From the NCBI GenBank assembly GCA_021796135.1, contig JAJYOQ010000316.1, positions 1 through 5,171 of the forward strand: DNA of 5,171 bases, in the 5' to 3' direction. Made by a program: the position numbers and the translations under genes. The notes under the pieces are model-generated. The model had not been told where the DNA came from and did no database searches. It saw only the letters and a program-made list of their open reading frames with translations. Below, one piece after another: positions 1 to 5,171 of this stretch (position 1 is the first letter of the stretch; each line of letters opens with the position of its first letter). The DNA comes from Bacteroidota bacterium. Its GTDB lineage: Bacteria; Bacteroidota; Ignavibacteria; Ignavibacteriales; Ignavibacteriaceae.

Positions 1-1275
1 GAATTATCGATTTGTTCACCCGAGGAAAGAGGATTTCAGCATGGCTACCTTCTTGCAAAAGAGATTAAAGAATCAATCAGGGTATTAGGAGCCGGATGGA
101 AATATCAGACAGGAATAAATTGGTCATGGCTGGTGAATAAAGCCGGTGAGATTCTCACTCCAAAAGTAGATGAAGAAGATATTTCTGAAATTAAAGGGAT
201 TGAAGAAGGCATGAAATCAGCCGGAGATACAATTAGTTTGAATGAGCTAGTTGCATATAATGGCTATATAGAGTTGATATCTTATTGGTTTCCGTCTGTA
301 AAGGATTCGCTAAAGATCAATTCTCCCGATCCTAAAAAAGAATCATGCAGTTCGTTTATTGCCACCGGAAGTATGACCAAAGACGGAGGAATTGTGCTTG
401 GTCATAATACTATGGATGATTACTGGCATCCGAAATGCAATATTGTATTAGATATTGTACCAGAGCACGGTCATCACATATTGATGCAGGCAAATGCAGG
501 ATTTATTCACAGCGGAACAGATTTCTTTATAACCGATGCCGGACTTATCGGATCCGAAACTACAATCGGCGGATTTTATCCTTTTGATGTTAACGGGATT
601 CCGGAATTTTGCAGAATGCGGCACGCAACTCAGTACGCAAACTCAATTGATGAGTGGTGTGATATGATGAAAAAAGGAAACAACGGCGGTTATGCAAATG
701 CCTGGCTGCTCGGTGATGTTAATACAAACGAAATTGCACGATTAGAGCTTGGATTGAAATATGTTGGTTTCGAAAAAAAGAAAGACGGTTATTTATTCGG
801 ATCGAATGTTGCAGAAGATCTAAATATTTTACGTTTTGAAACAAAAAGTACCGAAACAAATATTAAGCTTTCATCCGTTGCCCGGCGAGTACGATGGAAT
901 CAGTTAATGAAGAAATATGCCGGGAAAATAGATGTCCGGCTTGCTGAAAAATTAGAAGCTGATCATTACGATACATATTTAAATAAAAATAAGCCAAGCA
1001 GCAGAACTTTATGCGCACATTGGGACCTCGATCCGCAATATTACGGACTTGATAAACCTTACGATCCTTCCGGAACTTTAGACGGAAAAGTTGTAGATTC
1101 AAAAATGGCAAAGCAAATGTCGTTTGCTGCCCGTTGGGGCGCTGCCTGCGGTACGGCATTCAATGCGAACAAATTTCTGAATGAACATCCTCAATTTGAT
1201 TGGATGAAAGGATTACTATTTGATCGTCCTTCTGAACCCTGGACGATTTTTAAAGCCGAAAAGAATACTAAATAA
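1..1275 (+). CDS. C45 / phospholipase B-like Ntn-hydrolase, 5'-truncated by window edge
   Basis: The frame is open from base 1, so the true start lies upstream; 424 codons are visible. An ATG at 133 is internal, because conserved family sequence precedes it (RGFQHGYLLAKEI, codons 10-22). The product resembles the C45 autoproteolytic acyltransferase/hydrolase family and eukaryotic phospholipase B-like proteins (PLBD1/2). In these Ntn-hydrolases a precursor is cut before a Cys, which becomes the nucleophile for amide or ester hydrolysis. The likely nucleophile is Cys116 of the fragment, in SCSSF. Other family blocks are GHNTMDDYW after it, SGTDFF then ETTIGGF (codons 186-192), GGYANAWLLGD (229-239, with the expected active-site Asn233), and PSGTLDGKV near the C-terminus (356-364). 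The C-terminus looks complete. The substrate cannot be read from sequence: phospholipid, N-acyl amide or peptide are all possible. Any signal peptide would lie outside the window. Family assignment is firm; the exact reaction is not. Confidence 0.88.
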   Translation, partial: ELSICSPEERGFQHGYLLAKEIKESIRVLGAGWKYQTGINWSWLVNKAGEILTPKVDEEDISEIKGIEEGMKSAGDTISLNELVAYNGYIELISYWFPSVKDSLKINSPDPKKESCSSFIATGSMTKDGGIVLGHNTMDDYWHPKCNIVLDIVPEHGHHILMQANAGFIHSGTDFFITDAGLIGSETTIGGFYPFDVNGIPEFCRMRHATQYANSIDEWCDMMKKGNNGGYANAWLLGDVNTNEIARLELGLKYVGFEKKKDGYLFGSNVAEDLNILRFETKSTETNIKLSSVARRVRWNQLMKKYAGKIDVRLAEKLEADHYDTYLNKNKPSSRTLCAHWDLDPQYYGLDKPYDPSGTLDGKVVDSKMAKQMSFAARWGAACGTAFNANKFLNEHPQFDWMKGLLFDRPSEPWTIFKAEKNTK

Positions 1276-1352
1276 GTGTTTATAAATTAGGAATAAATGA
1301 TTGTTTAGAAATTTTATTTACCATGGTTTAATTATTATCGAAAGGAAAATCA

Positions 1353-1835
1353 ATGATAACAAAAACTGAATTATTAAAATTATTAAAACGAGAGTTCGAA
1401 ATAACTCTAAAAGTAATGCGTGCTTTTCCAGACGGCAAATTAGATTTTACACCTCATGAAAGATCCTCAAATGCAAGAAAGTTAATGTCCACTTGCATAT
1501 TTGAAATGTATTTAATGAAATCTTATGCTCTTGGTGAACAAATCGATAATTCAATTTATAAAACTTATTTACCGGACAAGGTAGGAAAGTTAGTCGAAGA
1601 TTTTGAGAAAGAAACATCAGAGATTATAAAAAAACTAGGAACACTTCCAGAATCGCAATTAAATAAAGAAATTGAGTTTGCAGGCAGAAAAATTATTACG
1701 GATGAATTTATTATGATGATGTTATTTGACCAAATTCACCATCGCGGTCAATTATCGGTTTATATACGCCTTGCCGGGGGAAAAGTTCCCTCAATTTATG
1801 GACCTTCGGCAGACGATCCCGGCGGCAAAATATAA
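1353..1835 (+). CDS. DinB-family four-helix bundle protein
   Basis: This 160-residue cytoplasmic protein has the usual DinB/YfiT-like length and helical character. The diagnostic element is DQIHHRGQLSVYIRLAG at residues 126-142, followed by a conserved-looking tail, KVPSIYGPSADDPGG. DinB-fold proteins are often metal-binding and include thiol-dependent (bacillithiol or mycothiol) transferases, but many have no known role. His129 and His130 supply the C-terminal metal-ligand region. The helix-2 position that carries a His in many relatives reads LMSTCIFEM here (residues 44-52, with Cys48), so a full His triad is not evident and metal binding is uncertain. His35, in TPHERS, is another candidate ligand. 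The ATG is supported by AAAGGAA at 1341-1347, five bases upstream. It lies 77 bases after the hydrolase gene and 41 before the lipoprotein gene. Family is confident; function is unknown. Confidence 0.88.
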   Translation: MITKTELLKLLKREFEITLKVMRAFPDGKLDFTPHERSSNARKLMSTCIFEMYLMKSYALGEQIDNSIYKTYLPDKVGKLVEDFEKETSEIIKKLGTLPESQLNKEIEFAGRKIITDEFIMMMLFDQIHHRGQLSVYIRLAGGKVPSIYGPSADDPGGKI

Positions 1836-1876
1836 TTATAAAAATTTATTAATTTTCAATTTGAAAGGGAATAGTC

Positions 1877-2308
1877 ATGAGAACAAAAGTTTTTAAGTTA
1901 TTAATTCTTTTATTTATATCCTTTCCCATAATAATCGGATGCGCAAACGTACTAAGTTTTTCAGGTCAGTGGCAAGGTAAAATGGTTCAGCAAAACGGAC
2001 CAAGAGGATTAGATGGATATACGATGTTTTTTAACTTAAAGCAAAATGATTCTCTTGTTACAGGCACTTCAAGAATCGAAATACCTTACAGTCCTTATTA
2101 TGCCGAAATGAAGGTAAGAGGAACCATCAAAAATGATACTCTATTCTTTAAAGAACTTGATATTACAAAACAAAATGCCCGACAAGGATATTTTTGGTGC
2201 ATTAAAAAAGGTTCACTGCAAATTAATCCGGCAACCAAGATTCTCGAAGGAAATTGGTCCTCAAACGGCTGCGAGCCCGGAATTATTTATATGGTAAAAA
2301 TGAATTAA
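1877..2308 (+). CDS. Small lipoprotein of unknown function, probably beta-rich
   Basis: The 143-residue product begins with a lipoprotein signal: basic MRTKVFK, a hydrophobic stretch (residues 8-20), then a lipobox-like IIGC with the lipidated Cys at position 22. It should therefore be membrane-anchored and face the periplasm or the cell surface. The mature part alternates polar and hydrophobic residues and has an FSGQWQGKM opening (residues 28-36), a G-T motif (VTGTSRIEI) and a closing LEGNWSSNGCEPG segment. This pattern suggests a small beta-barrel or lipocalin-like sheet, but I cannot name the family. Two further Cys, 108 (FWCIKKG) and 132 (NGCEPG), may form a disulfide after export. The ATG is preceded by AAAGGGA at 1864-1870 with six bases between. 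It sits between the DinB-like gene and the GH30 gene. Nothing in the sequence shows a substrate or partner, so no function is assigned. Confidence 0.82.
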   Translation: MRTKVFKLLILLFISFPIIIGCANVLSFSGQWQGKMVQQNGPRGLDGYTMFFNLKQNDSLVTGTSRIEIPYSPYYAEMKVRGTIKNDTLFFKELDITKQNARQGYFWCIKKGSLQINPATKILEGNWSSNGCEPGIIYMVKMN

Positions 2309-2322
2309 AAATTATAATTATT

Positions 2323-2330
2323 TATTTTTG
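2323..2330 (+). promoter_or_regulatory. Candidate Bacteroidota-type -7 promoter element before the GH30 gene
   Basis: TATTTTTG matches the TAnnTTTG consensus of the Bacteroidota primary sigma factor -7 element. It lies 47 bases before the GH30 start codon. No clear TTG -33 element sits at the expected distance upstream, and the region is very AT-rich, so a chance match is quite possible. If real, the GH30 gene has its own transcript. Confidence 0.25.
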
Positions 2331-2377
2331 AGATTATGTTATTATTTTTTTATGGTCATTATTAAAAGGAGACTGCA

Positions 2378-3868
2378 ATGAGACTTAGTTTATCCAGTTT
2401 AGGAAGAAATTTTAAAATAAAATTTATATTATTCTTTTCTTTATTTCTATGTTTCGCATTATTGGCTAAACAAAAGCCACAGAACAGTAAAATAAATCAT
2501 AAATCAATTAAGAAAATTACTACTGCAGTAGAATATCTCACTGCCAAAGACACTAAAGATAGAATCACAAACAAAGGTTCCTTCAACTTTGAACCTTTTA
2601 TACAGCCCGAAGAAAGTTCTCCCACCATTATCCTGGACAGGACTAAAAAATTTCAGACTATTATAGGCATTGGCGGAGCATTGACAGATGCATCAGCCGA
2701 AACATTTTATAAATTACCAATGGATAAACAAAATGAAATTATGACTGCTTTGTTTAATAAAGACAGCGGCAATGGTTTTTCATTAGGCAGGACAAATATC
2801 AACAGTTGTGATTTTTCAAGTTCAAGCTATACTTATGATGAGACAGCGGGCGATACTTCTCTGAAAGATTTTTCTATAGCTCATGATATGAAATACAAAA
2901 TTCCCTTTATAAAAGCAGCATTAAAAGAAGCAGGGAATGATATTACAATGTTTGCCTCTCCGTGGAGTCCACCCGCCTGGATGAAGACTAACAATGATAT
3001 GCTGCACGGTGGAAAATTAAAGCCGGAATATTATAAAACCTGGGCAAATTATTTAACAAAATTTATTAAGGAATATAGAAAAATCGGTATTTCATTTTGG
3101 GGAATGACAGTCCAAAATGAGCCAATGGCAGTGCAAAGATGGGAGTCGTGTATTTATACTGCAAATGATGAACGTGATTTCGTAAAAAACTATCTTGGAC
3201 CAGTTCTTCATAATTCAGGGTTATCAAATCTGAAATTAATGATCTGGGATCATAACCGGGGAATAATGTATCAGCGAGCTGCAGCAGTTTATGAAGATCC
3301 CGATGCTGCAAAATATGTTTGGGGTACAGGTTTCCACTGGTATGTAGGCAATCATTTCGATAATGTAAGACTAGTACATGATGCATTTCCTAATAAGCAC
3401 CTTTTATTTACCGAAGGTTCGGAATCTAATTTTTTTGCCGATAGTATAAATGAATGGAAATGGGGAGAAATATACGGGAAATCTATGATCATGGACTTAA
3501 ATAATTGGGCAGAAGGCTGGGCAGCCTGGAACGTAATTCTCGATCAAACAGGCGGACCTAATCATACAGATAATTTTTGTATGGCGCCTATTATTTGCAA
3601 TACAAAAACCGGCGAGCTTACGTATATGAATTCATTCTATTATCTGGGGCATTTTTCTAAATTTATCCGACCCGGAGCGCGTCGAATAATTTGTTCATCA
3701 AATTCCGACGATTTAATGGCGACAGCCTTTGAAAATCTTGACGGAAAAATTGCCGTAGTAGTAATGAATACTACGGATAGGCCATTGGAATTTCATACAT
3801 GGATTGAGCAAAGCGCTGTCAAGACCACAAGTCCAGCTCATTCAATTATAACATTAGTTTTGTATTAA
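2378..3868 (+). CDS. Exported glycoside hydrolase family 30 enzyme (glucosylceramidase-like)
   Basis: This 496-residue enzyme has a basic N-terminus and a hydrophobic signal segment (about residues 14-30, possible cut after ALLA), so it is predicted to be exported. After a linker of about 30-40 residues rich in Lys and Asn come the GH30 blocks: FQTIIGIGGALTDASAETF (92-110), FASPWSPPAWMKTN (192-205), MTVQNEP with the acid/base Glu248, LLFTEGS with the nucleophile Glu346, and WNVILDQTGGPNH (384-396). The final residues from about 430 resemble the C-terminal side beta-sandwich of GH30 (SKFIRPGARRI, then AVVVMNTT). The family uses a retaining two-Glu mechanism on beta-linked glycosides. Human GBA1-like subfamily GH30_1 and beta-1,6-glucanase subfamily GH30_3 both have this layout, so glucosylceramidase, beta-glucosidase or beta-1,6-glucanase are all possible substrates. 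Length is full for the family. AAAAGGAG at 2364-2371 supports the ATG. It appears intact and catalytically complete. Confidence 0.93.
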   Translation: MRLSLSSLGRNFKIKFILFFSLFLCFALLAKQKPQNSKINHKSIKKITTAVEYLTAKDTKDRITNKGSFNFEPFIQPEESSPTIILDRTKKFQTIIGIGGALTDASAETFYKLPMDKQNEIMTALFNKDSGNGFSLGRTNINSCDFSSSSYTYDETAGDTSLKDFSIAHDMKYKIPFIKAALKEAGNDITMFASPWSPPAWMKTNNDMLHGGKLKPEYYKTWANYLTKFIKEYRKIGISFWGMTVQNEPMAVQRWESCIYTANDERDFVKNYLGPVLHNSGLSNLKLMIWDHNRGIMYQRAAAVYEDPDAAKYVWGTGFHWYVGNHFDNVRLVHDAFPNKHLLFTEGSESNFFADSINEWKWGEIYGKSMIMDLNNWAEGWAAWNVILDQTGGPNHTDNFCMAPIICNTKTGELTYMNSFYYLGHFSKFIRPGARRIICSSNSDDLMATAFENLDGKIAVVVMNTTDRPLEFHTWIEQSAVKTTSPAHSIITLVLY

Positions 3869-3898
3869 TTTGTGAATCTGATTTTAAAAATATTTATC

Positions 3899-3915
3899 TA
3901 ATAAATTGTTTATTA
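3899..3915 (+). repeat. 7-bp perfect inverted repeat just upstream of the ZIP transporter gene
   Basis: TAATAAA and TTTATTA flank a three-base TTG spacer, ending one base before the AAAAGGAA ribosome binding site (3917-3924). A metal-responsive repressor operator is one possible role, because it sits before a metal transporter gene. It does not match a Fur or Zur consensus that I recognise, and all fourteen arm bases are A or T in an AT-rich gap, so chance is a serious alternative. Confidence 0.3.
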
Positions 3916-3928
3916 TAAAAGGAATTTA

Positions 3929-4663
3929 ATGAATTATACTGTTCTAATGTTGTTTTCATTGGCAACATTTGTCTCTACACTATCCGGCGGATTATTCTCC
4001 ATGAAATTCAGAGATAAAATCCATTTAATTATGGCTTTTACAGCAGGAGTATTAATCGGAGTTTTCAGTTTTGACATTCTTCCTGAAATTATTGTTCAAG
4101 TAAAGGAAAAAGATTTAAACCCTACGCCAATAATGATGGCTTTTGCAGCCGGATTTATTATTCTGCATATTCTTGAGAAATCTATTTTAATTCATCATGC
4201 GCATGAAGAGGAATACGCCAATCATAAACACCCGCAGGTTGGAATGCTTTCGGCAATAGCATTAATAGGACATAGTTTTATTGACGGTATCGGGATAGGA
4301 ATGGGATTTCAATTAGGAACTACGGTTGGGATTCTAGTCGGGATTGCAATTATCTCACACGATTTCACAGACGGAATGAATACAGTTTCCTTAATGCTGA
4401 TGCATAAAAATTCAACTAAGAAAACTAAAATCTTTCTGCTCGGTGATGCAATAGCTCCAGTTTTTGGTGCAATATTTACTCTTATTGTACATATCCCTAA
4501 CTTCTTATTAGCGCTTTATTTAGGATTTTTCGGCGGATTCTTAGTTTATATCGGCGCAAGTGACATTCTCCCCGAAGCTCATAGCGACCGAAGTTCTTTC
4601 AAATTAATCGGACTAACAATTTTGGGAATGCTGCTTACTTTTCTAATAAGCAGGGTAATTTAA
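3929..4663 (+). CDS. ZIP-family divalent metal transporter
   Basis: The 244-residue product is an inner-membrane protein with about eight hydrophobic helices (roughly 4-24, 31-51, 67-88, 105-127, 131-157, 167-188, 191-213, 225-243). This is the ZIP plan. ZIP proteins move zinc, iron, manganese or similar cations into the cytoplasm. The paired metal-site helices are recognisable as HSFIDGIGIG (from His115) and HDFTDGMNTV (from His144). A His/Glu-rich loop, HHAHEEEYANHKH (residues 89-101), follows helix 3 and probably collects metal. FDILPE (48-53) and SDILPE (211-216) repeat the same motif in the two halves, as expected from ZIP pseudo-symmetry. Both metal helices carry Asp (119, 148) where characterised ZIPs often have Glu, so this is a distinct subclass and the preferred metal cannot be stated. 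AAAAGGAA at 3917-3924 supports the ATG. It follows the GH30 gene by 60 bases. Confidence 0.9.
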   Translation: MNYTVLMLFSLATFVSTLSGGLFSMKFRDKIHLIMAFTAGVLIGVFSFDILPEIIVQVKEKDLNPTPIMMAFAAGFIILHILEKSILIHHAHEEEYANHKHPQVGMLSAIALIGHSFIDGIGIGMGFQLGTTVGILVGIAIISHDFTDGMNTVSLMLMHKNSTKKTKIFLLGDAIAPVFGAIFTLIVHIPNFLLALYLGFFGGFLVYIGASDILPEAHSDRSSFKLIGLTILGMLLTFLISRVI

Positions 4664-4665
4664 TT

Positions 4666-4694
4666 TTCAATATATTTCATCAAGAAACATTGAA
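4666..4694 (+). terminator. Weak imperfect hairpin after the ZIP gene
   Basis: TTCAAT (4666-4671) can pair with ATTGAA (4689-4694), and TTTC (4675-4678) with GAAA (4684-4687), leaving a five-base loop and a small internal bulge. It begins two bases after the ZIP stop codon. It is poor in GC and has no T-tract directly after it, so it is not a canonical intrinsic terminator. It could help 3'-end stability or be chance. Confidence 0.2.
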
Positions 4695-4748
4695 CTTAAC
4701 TTTCTCGCAATATAACTTTACGGTTTATTTTTTATAAAATATATTGAT

Positions 4749-4756
4749 AAGGAAGG
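4749..4756 (+). promoter_or_regulatory. Ribosome binding site deciding a TTG start
   Basis: AAGGAAGG lies six bases before TTG at 4763. An in-frame TAA at 4748-4750 overlaps its first bases, so translation cannot begin further upstream. No in-frame ATG or GTG follows before the conserved ATPase sequence. Together these fix the non-ATG start of the downstream gene. Confidence 0.8.
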
Positions 4757-4762
4757 TTATTC

Positions 4763-5171
4763 TTGATTGCTCAGCTAAAAAATGTTTCCTGGAAGCGAGA
4801 TTCTTCCGTTATCCTAAAAAATATAAACTGGGATATACTTCCGGGCGAAAATTGGTCAATTGTCGGCTTGAACGGATCAGGTAAGACCTCTTTATTAAAA
4901 ATAATAAGTGCATATTCACTTCCTTCAGAAGGAGAAGTCACTATTCTTGGGAAGAGATTTGGTTCAACAGACTTACGAGAACTGAGAAAATCAATCGGCT
5001 GGGTCAGTTCATCTTTATTGGAAAACTTTTATTCCGGTGATACAGTCAATGATATTATCATTAGCGGCAAGTATGCAAGTATCGGACTATATGATCAGCC
5101 GGAAGGAAATGATTATGAGCGTGCCGAAGAATTATTACATCAATTTGGATCTTCTTTATCGACTGTATTAG
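4763..5171 (+). CDS. ABC-type ATP-binding protein (YlmA/ModF-like), 3'-truncated by window edge
   Basis: The first 136 codons of an ABC ATPase are visible, starting at TTG and running off the window. The start is MIAQLKNVSWKRDSSVILKN, a normal beta-strand opening. The Walker A motif is GLNGSGKTS (residues 35-43, Lys41). The Q-loop position in IGWVSSSL (78-85) reads Ser83 instead of Gln, followed by VNDIIISGKYASIGLY (95-110). The VSS plus SG-x-x-ASIGLY combination is what I recognise from the YlmA/ModF-like group of stand-alone or molybdate-type ATPases. ABC signature, Walker B and H-loop fall beyond the edge, so it is not possible to tell one nucleotide-binding domain from a fused pair. No permease gene is visible, so transport is not shown. 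It begins 99 bases after the ZIP gene. Its substrate, if any, is unknown. Confidence 0.87.
   Translation, partial: MIAQLKNVSWKRDSSVILKNINWDILPGENWSIVGLNGSGKTSLLKIISAYSLPSEGEVTILGKRFGSTDLRELRKSIGWVSSSLLENFYSGDTVNDIIISGKYASIGLYDQPEGNDYERAEELLHQFGSSLSTVL

Noticed and set aside
133..135. ATG as start of the first gene
   Set aside because: The frame stays open to base 1 and the upstream codons encode the conserved RGFQHGYLLA segment of the family, so the gene starts outside the window.
701..723. 13-base identity CTGCTCGGTGATG shared with the ZIP gene near 4436-4448
   Set aside because: Both copies encode Leu-Leu-Gly-Asp in frame within unrelated genes; coincidence of codon choice rather than a repeat element.
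863..1159. Minus-strand open frame of 98 codons inside the Ntn-hydrolase gene
   Set aside because: It lies wholly opposite conserved coding sequence, its translation shows no recognisable domain, and I saw no reason to prefer it over the plus-strand gene.
1841..1856. AAAATT-TATT-AATTTT dyad between the DinB-like and lipoprotein genes
   Set aside because: Only A-T pairs in a very AT-rich gap; too weak for a terminator and expected by chance.
2310..2319. AATTATAATT palindrome after the lipoprotein gene
   Set aside because: A ten-base all-AT palindrome is common at this composition, and a T-rich stretch nearby does not make it a stable terminator.
3066..3386. Minus-strand open frame of 106 codons inside the GH30 gene
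   Set aside because: It is antisense to the region carrying the catalytic acid/base motif; its His/Leu-rich translation looks like a shadow frame.
4690..4716. TTGAAC and TATAAC as a sigma-70-like promoter for the ABC gene
   Set aside because: The spacer is only 15 bases and the group's usual promoter is different; the match is not better than expected in AT-rich sequence.
4730..4739. TTTTATAAAA palindrome upstream of the ABC gene
   Set aside because: Short all-AT palindrome with no flanking symmetry; no support as an operator.

Overview
The window is an AT-rich bacterial segment of six genes, all on the plus strand. Two are cut by the window edges. Gene density is high (gaps of 41 to 99 bases), and each of the five starts that can be seen has a good purine-rich Shine-Dalgarno sequence (AAAGGA/AAGGAG type). 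The gene content and base composition suggest a member of the Bacteroidota/Ignavibacteriota (FCB) group. The strong ribosome binding sites fit Ignavibacteriota-like lineages better than typical Bacteroidia or Flavobacteriia. No rRNA or other taxonomic marker is present, so this is an inference only.

Layout: (1) 1-1275, the 3' part of a C45 / phospholipase B-like Ntn-hydrolase with its nucleophile Cys and C-terminal motifs. (2) 1353-1835, a DinB-family four-helix protein with the HHRGQ motif. (3) 1877-2308, a small lipoprotein of unknown function, probably a beta-rich fold. (4) 2378-3868, an exported glycoside hydrolase of family GH30 (glucosylceramidase-like) with both catalytic Glu residues. 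(5) 3929-4663, an eight-helix ZIP-family divalent metal transporter. (6) 4763-5171, the 5' part of an ABC-type ATPase of the YlmA/ModF-like group, starting at TTG.

The genes do not form an obvious single pathway. The common direction and short gaps, with no GC-rich hairpin plus T-tract between them, allow some co-transcription. However, 60-99 base gaps and candidate AT-rich control sequences before the GH30 and ZIP genes make several short transcription units equally possible. The only thematic link visible is between the first and fourth genes. Both are bacterial relatives of eukaryotic lysosomal lipid or glycolipid hydrolases (PLBD1/PLBD2 and GBA1), and the GH30 protein is clearly exported. 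This could point to use of external lipid or glycan material but is not proof of it.

No mobile element, CRISPR array, tRNA or rRNA was seen, and no gene-free stretch exceeds 99 bases. I found no convincing novel system. The findings are residue-level oddities and candidate regulatory sequences in an otherwise ordinary region.
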